Below, piece after piece: positions 7,313-14,889 of a stretch of 14,915 bases of DNA. A program made the position numbers and the translations under genes. The stretch's first letter is position 1; each line of letters begins with the position of its first letter. The notes under the pieces are model-generated. The model was not told the origin of the DNA. It made no database searches and saw only the letters and a list, made by a program, of their open reading frames with translations. Source of the DNA: an uncultured Loktanella sp. (lineage in GTDB: Bacteria > Pseudomonadota > Alphaproteobacteria > Rhodobacterales > Rhodobacteraceae); assembly GCA_913061335.1 (NCBI GenBank), contig CAJXTP010000053.1, positions 1-14,915 on the forward strand. Reading direction: 5' to 3'.

Positions 7313-8323
7313 ATGTCAGCGCCATTTTCAACCCTTTCCGAATTTCGTGACGTTCTGGCCGCAGGGCCCGACGTTGATGCCACCGCACTTGCAGGTGCAA
7401 CGGACCGCAACAGCCAGTTAACCAAGCCACCAGGCGCGCTTGGCCGTCTCGAAGATGTGGCTATCTGGTATGCAGGTTGGCGGGGTAATCCACGCCCTGA
7501 AATCACCGCTCCACAGGTTATTATTTTTGCAGGTAACCACGGGATCTGTGCGCAGGGCGTGTCTGCCTTTCCGCCAGAAGTGACTGTGCAAATGGTCGCC
7601 AACTTTGAACATGGCGGAGCAGCGATCAATCAGTTGTCCAAGGCCGTTGGCGCCAAGATGGACGTGCACGCGCTTGATCTGGACACGCCAACGGCTGATT
7701 TCACCACGGCACCCGCGATGACCGAAGCAGAAGTGGTCGCGGCATTGCAAACGGGTTGGAATGCAGTTGACCCGACAGCAGACCTTTTGGTCACTGGCGA
7801 GATGGGCATCGGGAATACGACGTCCGGTGCCGCCGTTGCTGCAGCCGTTCTTGGCGGCGCCCCTGCCGATTGGACTGGGCGCGGCACGGGTGTTGATGAC
7901 GCTGGCCTTGCACGTAAAACTGACGTCGTGGCGCGCGGCCTAGCACTGCATGACACCAGTGATCCGCTGGAGGCATTGCGCTGTTTGGGTGGCCGCGAAT
8001 TGGCGGCGATGGCGGGCGCGATTGCGGCAGCACGGGCGCTGCGCATTCCTGTAATTTTGGACGGATTTATCTGTTCGGCCGCGGCGGCAGTGTTGCACAA
8101 AACGGTCGACGGTGCGTTGGACCATACGGTTGCGGGCCACCTTAGCGCAGAAGGCGCGCACCGCCGTTTGCTTGACGGTATTGGCAAGGAACCGCTTTTG
8201 TCGCTTGGCCTGCGGCTTGGTGAAGGGTCCGGTGGAGCGTTGGCGATCAGCATCGTCAAAGCAGCAGTTGCCTGTCATTCCGGCATGGCAACATTCGCCG
8301 AGGCTGGGGTGAGCGACGCTTAA
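7313..8323 (+). CDS. cobT: Nicotinate-nucleotide-dimethylbenzimidazole phosphoribosyltransferase CobT
   Basis: This 336-residue cytoplasmic enzyme transfers phosphoribose from nicotinate mononucleotide to dimethylbenzimidazole. It makes alpha-ribazole phosphate, the lower-ligand precursor used by CobS. Motifs: KPPGALGRLE (38-47), FAGNHGICAQGVSAFP (72-87), GEMGIGNTT (162-170, with substrate-binding Glu163) and LRLGEGSGG (300-308), in which Glu304 corresponds to the catalytic base Glu317 of Salmonella CobT. Length is normal. The ATG at 7313 is chosen for its GAGGA site four bases upstream and because the upstream extension of the frame is only antisense to cobS. Its TAA overlaps the stop of the convergent antiporter gene in a shared TTAA. 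Confidence 0.96.
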   Translation: MSAPFSTLSEFRDVLAAGPDVDATALAGATDRNSQLTKPPGALGRLEDVAIWYAGWRGNPRPEITAPQVIIFAGNHGICAQGVSAFPPEVTVQMVANFEHGGAAINQLSKAVGAKMDVHALDLDTPTADFTTAPAMTEAEVVAALQTGWNAVDPTADLLVTGEMGIGNTTSGAAVAAAVLGGAPADWTGRGTGVDDAGLARKTDVVARGLALHDTSDPLEALRCLGGRELAAMAGAIAAARALRIPVILDGFICSAAAAVLHKTVDGALDHTVAGHLSAEGAHRRLLDGIGKEPLLSLGLRLGEGSGGALAISIVKAAVACHSGMATFAEAGVSDA

Positions 8324-10182
8324 TCATCGGCCTTTTTCGGGCGGGACCCAAGAGCCGTTTCAAGGCCATTGTTCAGCTCGCGGGCCCGCGCCACATAGTC
8401 GGGATTATCCGCCAGTGGGACGCCCGGTTGCCACAGCTCGGCCAATTCGCGCACGGCTGCACGGTCATGGTGGAAAAACGTTTGCTCTGCTTCGGCGGCC
8501 TCAAACTCCGACAAGCCAAGGTTTTCTAACGCATAACGACCGGCGCGCAGCGATCCGTCAAACAGTTCGCGCACGATGTCATTGGCCCCCGCCGCATAAA
8601 GCTCATAGACATGTACGCGGTCGTAGGCACGGGCAATAATATGCAAATCAGGGTGCATTTTGCGGGCATAGGCGACCAGCTTAACCGACGCTGCCCGGTC
8701 ATCAATCGCCACGATAAGGACGCGCGCATCGTCAATGCCAGCCGCATTCAATAGGTCAGGCCGCGTCGGATCGCCAAAAAACCCGCGAAATCCAAATTTG
8801 CGCATCATCTGCACTGCCGCCAAATCATTGTCGATCACCACGGTCGAAAACCCAGCCGATTGGACCAAGCGATTTACGATTTGCCCGAACCGTCCGATGC
8901 CTGCGATGATTACTGTGCCTTGCGCATCGACCTCGTCGGCTTCTTGCGTGTCATTGGCGTGTAGGCGTTTGCTCAGCTGGTCGTAGATGATGAACAACAG
9001 TGGCGTTACTAACATCGACATGGCGATGATCAGCAATAGGGTGGACGATAGGGCCGCGCCTAGCACACCCTGCTGTAGGGAAAATGACACGAGAACGAAG
9101 CCAAATTCACCGGCCTGTGCAAGGCTTAGGGTGAATAGCCAGCGGTCTTTGCCTTTCATCCGAAACAAGAACGACAGGCCAAAAAGGACGACGCCCTTGA
9201 TCGCGATAATGGCGGCCGTTGCGCTTAAAATGAATGTTGGGTTGTCGGCGAGCAGATCAAAGTCGATGCCCGCACCGACGGTGATGAAAAACAGGCCAAG
9301 CAGCAGGCCCTTAAAGGGTGCTAAGTCGCTTTCCAGCTCGTGGCGGAATTCAGAGTTGGCTAAAACGACGCCCGCAAGAAACGTTCCCAATGCAGGGGAC
9401 AACCCGACCATGCTCATCAAAACGGCAATCGACGAGACCATGAGCAGCGCAAGCGCGGTATACATTTCACGCAGACGCGCATGGTGAATGTACCGGAAAA
9501 CTGGGCGGGTCAGGAACACGCCGACCAAAATAATAGTGATTACCGCACCCAAGGTAACAAGTGTAACGCCCCACCCCGGCAGCCCTTCGACAAGGCTGAA
9601 TGCGGCCTGCGTGTTATCTGGATCAGTCAGCCGCGTCAGCGACCCATCGGGAGATATCGCGATGGGTTTCGCGATCATAAGCAGCGGCAGCAGAGCCAGT
9701 ATTGGGATCACTGCAATATCTTGGGTCAGCAGCACCGAAAAGACGGATCGTCCACCGCTAGTTTGCATCAGTCCTTTTTCGTCAAGGGTTTGCAAAACGA
9801 TCGCCGTGGATGACAACGCAAAAATTAGGCCAACTGCCAACGCCGTGCGCGCATCAAAGCCAAGCAACATTGATGCGCTCATAATGCCTGCCGTCGTCAG
9901 TACAATCTGCAACCCACCCAAGCCGATTAGTCGGCGACGCATGTCCCACAGCGCGCGTGGCTCCAATTCCAGCCCGATGAGGAACAGCATCATCACGACG
10001 CCAAATTCCGCGAAATGCTGAATGTCCTGTGCTTCTGAGCCCACTAGGCCAAATAGCGGGCCGATGATAATGCCCGCGCTGAGGTATCCCAAAACGGACC
10101 CTAGCCCTAAGCGAGCGGCCAGTGGCACCGCGATCACCGCCGCGCCTAAATAAATTGTTGCTTGAAAAAGGAAGGTTTCCAT
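8320..10182 (-). CDS. Kef-type K+/H+ antiporter (CPA2 family) with KTN/RCK domain
   Basis: The product is 620 residues. The first about 400 form a CPA2 cation:proton antiporter membrane domain with many spans, including FLIGLELEPRALWDMRR (67-83) and LTQDIAVIP (152-160), where Asp155 matches the transport aspartate region. Residues about 421-540 form a cytoplasmic Rossmann KTN/RCK domain: VIIAGIGRFGQ (nucleotide loop 428-433), RKFGFRGFFGD, and IIARAYDRVH. This order and the KTN sequence resemble E. coli KefB/KefC, which are glutathione-gated K+ efflux systems used in electrophile defence. Whether this one is glutathione-gated is inference. The KefF/KefG oxidoreductase partner is absent nearby. 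A modest AAGG lies upstream of the ATG. It starts 43 bases after the upstream same-strand gene and shares a 4-base stop overlap with cobT. Confidence 0.92.
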   Translation of the reverse strand: METFLFQATIYLGAAVIAVPLAARLGLGSVLGYLSAGIIIGPLFGLVGSEAQDIQHFAEFGVVMMLFLIGLELEPRALWDMRRRLIGLGGLQIVLTTAGIMSASMLLGFDARTALAVGLIFALSSTAIVLQTLDEKGLMQTSGGRSVFSVLLTQDIAVIPILALLPLLMIAKPIAISPDGSLTRLTDPDNTQAAFSLVEGLPGWGVTLVTLGAVITIILVGVFLTRPVFRYIHHARLREMYTALALLMVSSIAVLMSMVGLSPALGTFLAGVVLANSEFRHELESDLAPFKGLLLGLFFITVGAGIDFDLLADNPTFILSATAAIIAIKGVVLFGLSFLFRMKGKDRWLFTLSLAQAGEFGFVLVSFSLQQGVLGAALSSTLLLIIAMSMLVTPLLFIIYDQLSKRLHANDTQEADEVDAQGTVIIAGIGRFGQIVNRLVQSAGFSTVVIDNDLAAVQMMRKFGFRGFFGDPTRPDLLNAAGIDDARVLIVAIDDRAASVKLVAYARKMHPDLHIIARAYDRVHVYELYAAGANDIVRELFDGSLRAGRYALENLGLSEFEAAEAEQTFFHHDRAAVRELAELWQPGVPLADNPDYVARARELNNGLETALGSRPKKADD

Positions 10183-10225
10183 GCGGCCTTATCCGGCGAT
10201 GTAGGCCAGAAATCAACTGATCAAA

Positions 10226-12523
10226 TCAGCCGGAAGGTAACTCAAGGGCGATGGTTCTGCCGCGTTTGACGTAGTTAAGCGCACTGTCGCCGATGGCTGT
10301 AACACGGCCACCGTCTAGGCTACTGCCGATCTCAACCTTAACGTAGCGGCCATTGCGTAATCGAACCAACGCACGGCGGTTGTTGGGGCGACCGTACACG
10401 CCGATCAGGTTCACATCCCGCAAGCGGATCGCATTTTCCAATGTGGCGGCCTGCGCAACACTGTTCGCGGTATTGCCTGATGACCGCGCGGGGGCGTTTG
10501 AAACCGAGGCGTCAGGTTGCGTGACTGTAGTGCTGGCTGTTTGCCGGGCCTCAAGATCACGGGCTCGCGCAACAACGAGGGCAAAATTACGGGGCCGCGT
10601 GTCAGGCCTGCTGGATACCACAACGGCTTGCGCACTCGGCGTGACAAGCAGGCTTTCTGGGACTGCCTCGGCGATGGCTGCCATAACTTCGGTAATGTCT
10701 GTCGCTGCGGGTTCTGGAGCTGCGGCTACAATTGCGGCCACCAGATCTGCGGGGCGGATTCTGGGCCGTTTTGACGCAAGCGCTGGATCAGCCAAAGCGA
10801 CAACTGTGTCCGCAGTTGGTGCCAAACCTTCGGGACGGAGCTGCGGACGCAGACCAGCCAGCGCCACAGCAGCTGCCGTTGCGTCCGCAGCATCGGGTGC
10901 AATGGCGGTATCTGGCACTGGCAAGGCTGCGAAAGCTGGACGCAAAGGCGGCTTGCGCGGTGGTGGACCTGCGAACACCAATATCCCTTGTGGCGTTAGC
11001 GCACCTTCTGGTGTGGCACGGACCAATCCATTTTCGTCGCGGTCAAAGTCGGTGCCGGGTGCAAGCGGGTTGATGGGTGTCAGGATCGTCAAGTCAGGTG
11101 ACAGGTTCGCGATCAGCGGCATTGCAGGCAAAATTGGCGGTAGCGCGGTTGAGGTCAACTGCGGGAGGCGGGCATCAAGTGTGTCCGAGCGTGGCTCTAG
11201 CGGAAGTCGTGGCGCGCGTTGCCAAACGCCGGTTGCGGCATAGATGCGGGCGGCTTGCGCGGGGCTAAGTACTTGGCCCGCCACATCTTCGCGCAACTGG
11301 GGCAGGGCGGCAGCAACCGGTTCGACCACTGCAGGGGCCACAAGTGCAGTTTCTTGGATTACCGGCGTAATTGGTATGATCTCGGGCGGTGGAATTTCTG
11401 CGGTTTCCAAAACGCTTTCTGTGCTAAAACCAAACCAGTATGCAGCGTCTTCTTCAGATAAGGTCGACGCCCAGAAAGCCACCAGCGCCATGAAAAGCAC
11501 TAAGATCGCTGTCAGAATTAGGCCAAGAAAACGTGGCTTCCCACGTACCGGCTGGGCCTGTTTTGTGGCGAAATCAGCGGCTTTCTTTTGCTTGCGGCTT
11601 TGGGGCGTGGGCGCTTGTTGTTCGCCATCTGGGGCTGGGACAACAGGTGCGACAGGCTTGCGGCGCGTTGCAAACCCACCTTGTTCAGCCAAATCGTCCG
11701 CTTGAATAGGCGGGGGTGCTGTCTCTGGGATGGGCGGTGCCACAACAGGGGCAGGCGCTGCAACAGGGGGGGCATCGATACTTAATTTTGGTGCTTCGCC
11801 AACATCGACCGGTGCAATGGTCGGCTGTGCAACGGGTGCGCGCGGCGTAAGTAATACGTCGTCCTGAGATGCCTCAGGCGGTGGCGCATCGGCAGATGCT
11901 TCTGGTTCAGGTGGTGACACAGGTGCGATACTTGCGGGATCAGCCATGCGCGGGCGCGGCGTGAACACTGGTGCGGCATCAGGATCAACTGGAATAACCG
12001 CAACACCGGTTTGGGTAAACGGGTGCGCGTCGCGGGTGATTGCCTGAGCAGATTTCGCACCGGAAGCGGCCCCAAAGAATACCTCTGACTTAAATGTCAT
12101 CGCATCGGCAACGGCGGCAAACGCGGCTGGGGTGAACCCATGATCGGCAGCAAATGCTTCGGCTTCTTGCAGTGTTTCACGCGCAACCGCAGCAATATAG
12201 GTCCGCCCACCATTGCGGTCAAAGTCCACAACCAATTCATCAATCGCATATGGCGTTGCGTTTTCAAGCGCGGCCATAACGTCATCCAAATCAGTCATAG
12301 CGGTTTCAAGCGTTACATATTTGATCTGCTCGTTTGGGATTAGCAATTTAACTTGCATGTCCGACGGGTCCAAACGCATCGCTTGCGCGTGCAATTGCGC
12401 AAGTGCGGCATTCAAATCAGGGACGTCCAACGCCGTTTCACCAACAATATGCCAACCATCCGGCACACGTTGAAAAAGGCGAATGCCATCGAAAGAAAGG
12501 GAAAGGGCGAAATTTGTCGTCAT
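10226..12523 (-). CDS. Bitopic protein: GspL/PilM-like N-terminus, membrane span, GspC/PilP-like C-terminus
   Basis: The product is 765 residues from ATG 12523 (an in-frame GTG at 12529 adds two). No close named relative is recognised. Residues about 3-155 have the pattern of the RNase H/actin-like cytoplasmic part of GspL/PilM: KLLIPNEQIKYVTLE, DVMAALENATPYAIDELVVDF, then YIAAVARETLQEAEAFAADHGFTP. A Pro/Ala-rich linker (about 180-300) and a basic patch (SRKQKK, 309-314) precede the single span at 332-351, giving an N-in topology. The periplasmic part (about 415 residues) is Pro/Ala-rich with four RPxxRP-like motifs. It ends in about 70 residues (LENAIRLRDVNLIGVYG, then NGRYVKVEIGSSLDGGRVTAI) resembling the HR domain of GspC or PilP. 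The domain calls are by eye. No other secretion or pilus genes are nearby. The antiporter gene lies 43 bases downstream on the same strand. Confidence 0.75.
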   Translation of the reverse strand: MTTNFALSLSFDGIRLFQRVPDGWHIVGETALDVPDLNAALAQLHAQAMRLDPSDMQVKLLIPNEQIKYVTLETAMTDLDDVMAALENATPYAIDELVVDFDRNGGRTYIAAVARETLQEAEAFAADHGFTPAAFAAVADAMTFKSEVFFGAASGAKSAQAITRDAHPFTQTGVAVIPVDPDAAPVFTPRPRMADPASIAPVSPPEPEASADAPPPEASQDDVLLTPRAPVAQPTIAPVDVGEAPKLSIDAPPVAAPAPVVAPPIPETAPPPIQADDLAEQGGFATRRKPVAPVVPAPDGEQQAPTPQSRKQKKAADFATKQAQPVRGKPRFLGLILTAILVLFMALVAFWASTLSEEDAAYWFGFSTESVLETAEIPPPEIIPITPVIQETALVAPAVVEPVAAALPQLREDVAGQVLSPAQAARIYAATGVWQRAPRLPLEPRSDTLDARLPQLTSTALPPILPAMPLIANLSPDLTILTPINPLAPGTDFDRDENGLVRATPEGALTPQGILVFAGPPPRKPPLRPAFAALPVPDTAIAPDAADATAAAVALAGLRPQLRPEGLAPTADTVVALADPALASKRPRIRPADLVAAIVAAAPEPAATDITEVMAAIAEAVPESLLVTPSAQAVVVSSRPDTRPRNFALVVARARDLEARQTASTTVTQPDASVSNAPARSSGNTANSVAQAATLENAIRLRDVNLIGVYGRPNNRRALVRLRNGRYVKVEIGSSLDGGRVTAIGDSALNYVKRGRTIALELPSG

Positions 12524-12581
12524 ATTCACTATCTAACACGTTGATGGGGCTGGGTGAAATCTGATGTTTTGCTGCGCTAGG

Positions 12582-12608
12582 TCTATAGCAAGAATTCGCC
12601 AAATCCAA
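12582..12608 (-). promoter_or_regulatory. Possible promoter for the GspL/GspC-like gene
   Basis: On the - strand, TATAGA (12587-12582) is a good -10 match. TTGGAT (12608-12603) is a fair -35 but 15 bases away, slightly short of the usual 16-18. It is about 60 bases upstream of the start codon. It is a weak call made by eye. Confidence 0.3.
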
Positions 12609-12689
12609 GTATTTGCGCGCGCAGTCCGGCTGGCTTCTGGTGGCTGCAATCCTGTTGCAAATCGGGGACTGAATTTCGATGGCAAATAG

Positions 12690-12718
12690 GGCGGCCCACG
12701 TATGTGACACGGGCCGCC
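12690..12718 (-). terminator. Probable terminator after metY
   Basis: GGCGGCCC (12690-12697) and GGGCCGCC (12711-12718) form a perfect 8-bp inverted repeat with a 13-base loop, starting nine bases after the metY stop. Downstream in the metY direction the sequence is CTATTTG, a poor T run, so termination may be partial. It may instead act as an mRNA 3'-end stabiliser. Confidence 0.55.
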
Positions 12719-12726
12719 AAATTGGC

Positions 12727-14019
12727 TTAGCTGGTTGCTTTGGCCAAAGCCTGATCCAAGTCGGCCATCAGGTCATTGGCGTCCTCTATTCCGATCGACA
12801 GACGCACGATGCCTGGGCCTGCGCCTGCGGCTTCTTGCTGCTCAAGCGTCAATTGGCGGTGCGTGGTGCTGGCCGAGTGGATGACCAAGCTGCGCGCATC
12901 GCCAAGGTTGGCAACGTGGCTGAAGATCTCAAGGTTATCAACAAGTTTGATACAGGCATCGTACCCGCCTTTGACCGCGATAGTGAACAAAGCACCGGCG
13001 CCCTTGGGGCAAATCTTTGGGATCAGATTGTAATACGGCGACGACGGTAAGCCTGCGTAAGTCACATAATCAATGCGCGGGTCGTTTTCCAACCACGTGG
13101 CGATCTTAACCGCATTCTCAACATGCCGGTCCATGCGCAATGACAAGGTTTCGATCCCCATCAGCGTATAATGTGCAGCCTGTGGGTTCAGCGTCATGCC
13201 AAGATCGCGCAGACCAATTGCGATGCCATGGAACGTGAATGCCAATGGACCAAATGTTTCTGCAAACTTCATGCCATGATAGGCTGGCTCTGGTTCGGAC
13301 AAGGACGGAAATTTGTCGTTCGCAGTCCAATCAAACTTACCAGAATCGACGACACACCCCCCCATAACAGTGCCGTTACCGGTCAGGTATTTCGTGGTGG
13401 AATGCACGACCAATGTGGCACCGTGTTCAATCGGGCGGCACAGGTATGGCGTGGCAGTCGTGTTATCTACGATCAGCGGAATACCCGCCGCGTCTGACAC
13501 GGCAGAAATCGCATCCAAATCGGCGATGTGACCACCTGGGTTGGCGATGGTCTCGCAAAATACAGCCCGCGTATCGTCGTCAATCGCAGCAGCAATCGCA
13601 TCAATATCGTCAAAATCAACAAATTTTGCAGACCAACCAAAACGTTTGATAGTTTGGCTAAATTGCGTGACGGTGCCACCGTAAAGGCGGGTTGAGACGA
13701 CGACGTTTTTGCCGGGTGTCATCAACGGGAACAGCGCCATCAACTGGGCGGCATGACCGGACGAACAGCAGACACCGCCTGCGCCACCTTCAAGCGTGGC
13801 AATGCGTTCTTGCAATGCGGCAACTGTCGGATTTGTCAGGCGGGAGTAAATGTACCCAACTTCTTGCAAGTTAAACAACGCCGCCGCGTGATCTGCATCG
13901 CGAAACACATAAGCGGTTGTTTGGTAGATCGGCACCTGACGGGCACCTGTTGCAGGATCAGGGCGCGCGCCTGCGTGAATTTGCAGTGTGTCAAAGCCGT
14001 AAGTTGTTTCTTCAGACAT
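12727..14019 (-). CDS. metY: O-acetylhomoserine sulfhydrylase (aminocarboxypropyltransferase) MetY
   Basis: This 430-residue cytoplasmic PLP enzyme of the Cys/Met metabolism family makes homocysteine (or methionine, with methanethiol) from O-acetylhomoserine and sulfide. Features: YIYSRLTNPT (56-65), the GAGGVCCSSGHAAQ cofactor-phosphate loop (79-92), Asp185 in IVDNT for the pyridine nitrogen, and the PLP Lys210 in HSTTKYLTGNG. The C-terminal VRLSIGIED carries the carboxylate-binding Arg406. Length and the CPKGAGALFTI segment fit MetY better than the shorter MetB/MetC/MetZ. The ATG at 14019 has a GGAG site nine bases upstream. The open frame upstream of it runs antisense into the VOC gene and is not used. 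Its 5' leader contains an inverted repeat that reaches to one base before the start codon. Confidence 0.94.
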   Translation of the reverse strand: MSEETTYGFDTLQIHAGARPDPATGARQVPIYQTTAYVFRDADHAAALFNLQEVGYIYSRLTNPTVAALQERIATLEGGAGGVCCSSGHAAQLMALFPLMTPGKNVVVSTRLYGGTVTQFSQTIKRFGWSAKFVDFDDIDAIAAAIDDDTRAVFCETIANPGGHIADLDAISAVSDAAGIPLIVDNTTATPYLCRPIEHGATLVVHSTTKYLTGNGTVMGGCVVDSGKFDWTANDKFPSLSEPEPAYHGMKFAETFGPLAFTFHGIAIGLRDLGMTLNPQAAHYTLMGIETLSLRMDRHVENAVKIATWLENDPRIDYVTYAGLPSSPYYNLIPKICPKGAGALFTIAVKGGYDACIKLVDNLEIFSHVANLGDARSLVIHSASTTHRQLTLEQQEAAGAGPGIVRLSIGIEDANDLMADLDQALAKATS

Positions 14020-14020
14020 A

Positions 14021-14078
14021 AGGGCGGTCTCCGTTTGAAATTTCTTTGCCAAACAGTAATGGTAAACACGACCGCCCT
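14021..14078 (-). promoter_or_regulatory. Inverted repeat in the metY leader next to the start codon
   Basis: AGGGCGGTC (14021-14029) and GACCGCCCT (14070-14078) are perfect 9-bp arms. In metY mRNA the 3' arm covers the spacer between the GGAG site and the ATG. Inside, GTTTG (14033-14037) and CAAAC (14050-14054) could form a second stem. A further GGGC at 14085-14088 could pair with GCCC at 14074-14077 in place of the long stem. The layout would suit translational control, or a DNA operator in this 89-base divergent region. It does not match the SAM-II or SAM/SAH cores I know. Confidence 0.5.
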
Positions 14079-14108
14079 GCAACGGGGCAATGTAAAAAGG
14101 ATCAACCG

Positions 14109-14522
14109 ATGCCTGTGCCGTTCCATCTCGCGTTTCATGTTCATAACTTAGCGGATGCACGGGAATTTTATTCCAACGCTCTTGGCGCGGTTGAAGGGCG
14201 ATCAACTGACACTTGGGTAGATTTTGACTTTTTCGGGCACCAGTTAAGCTTGCATTTGGGCGAACCGTTCGCAAATGCGGTGACAGGTAAAGTCGGTGAT
14301 CACTTGGTGCCAATGCCCCATTTTGGCGTGGTTCTGCCGCTTGATGCGTGGACTGTGCTCGCCGAACGATTAAAAGACAGGCTGACAGATTTCATCATCG
14401 CGCCGTCGGTCCGGTTTAAGGGCGAGGCAGGCGAGCAATGGACGATGTTCTTTCGTGATCCGTCGGGTAATCCGATTGAGATCAAAGGCTTTGCTGACAC
14501 CGCTGGAATTTTTGCGACCTAG
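14109..14522 (+). CDS. VOC-fold (glyoxalase/dioxygenase superfamily) protein
   Basis: The product is 137 residues, a normal size for a two-module vicinal-oxygen-chelate protein. Module one begins PFHLAFHVHNLADAREFYSNALG and module two MPHFGVVLPLDAWTVLAERL. It ends RDPSGNPIEIKGF, a common VOC closing motif. Likely metal ligands are His6, His49, His71 and Glu124, in the usual strand positions. Substrate cannot be told: glyoxalase, dioxygenase and antibiotic-resistance members share this frame. The ATG at 14109 is chosen for the AAGGA site (14097-14101) seven bases upstream. It is divergent from metY, and its TAG overlaps the stop of the next, convergent gene in a shared CTAG. Confidence 0.87.
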   Translation: MPVPFHLAFHVHNLADAREFYSNALGAVEGRSTDTWVDFDFFGHQLSLHLGEPFANAVTGKVGDHLVPMPHFGVVLPLDAWTVLAERLKDRLTDFIIAPSVRFKGEAGEQWTMFFRDPSGNPIEIKGFADTAGIFAT

Positions 14523-14889
14523 CGGACCCAGAACCCAGCCGATTTGATCCGGTTGCGGATCTGTCTTTCACGTGGTGGCATATCCGCGCGGTCAAACATT
14601 GCGCGGACTTTCTGGCCGCGACCCTGATAAATCATGCGCTTATACGCATCATATTGCTTCAGCCATTTCTTAATTTTGTTGGGGGCAGCGACGGTTTCCA
14701 TCATGGCAACCGCGTGATCTGTCTCGCGGGCATAAAACAGCGGCAGCAGGCGGTAATGACATGTCACGTCGCCGTCTAATCCGGCCAGTGCAGGGGCAGG
14801 GCGGCCACCGCCAAAGCTGTGAATGACAAGCGGAAGAACAACCTGATCTAGCCATGGGTCAAGCGATTGAAGAACCAACGCATCAGGGC
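14519..14889 (-). CDS. Unrecognised protein, C-terminal part (5'-truncated by insert end)
   Basis: About 123 residues are visible, and the frame stays open to the adapter, so the true start lies outside. The TTG at 14878 is internal. The sequence is soluble-looking, with a hydrophobic first part (LDQVVLPLVIHSFGGGRP), a CHYRLLPLFYARETDHAV stretch, and a strongly basic second half (NKIKKWLKQYDAYKRMIYQG, then RERQIRNRIKSAGFWVR). I do not recognise the family and see no signal peptide or membrane segment in this part. Coding is supported by the long frame, sensible amino-acid makeup and the tight 4-base stop overlap with the VOC gene. Confidence 0.7.

Noticed and set aside
10353..11243. 296-codon open frame antisense to the GspL/GspC-like gene
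   Set aside because: Its composition is explained by the Pro/Ala-rich codons of the opposite strand. There is no recognisable domain or start signal.
14020..14108. SAM-II or SAM/SAH riboswitch upstream of metY
   Set aside because: The conserved cores of those riboswitches are not visible. Only the inverted repeat is reported.
14020..14313. 98-codon upstream extension of metY
   Set aside because: It overlaps the VOC gene in antisense, and the ATG at 14019 gives the normal MetY N-terminus with a GGAG site.
14519..14878. TTG at 14878 as the true start of the right-edge gene
   Set aside because: The frame is open upstream into the adapter and the first residues read as the middle of a protein.
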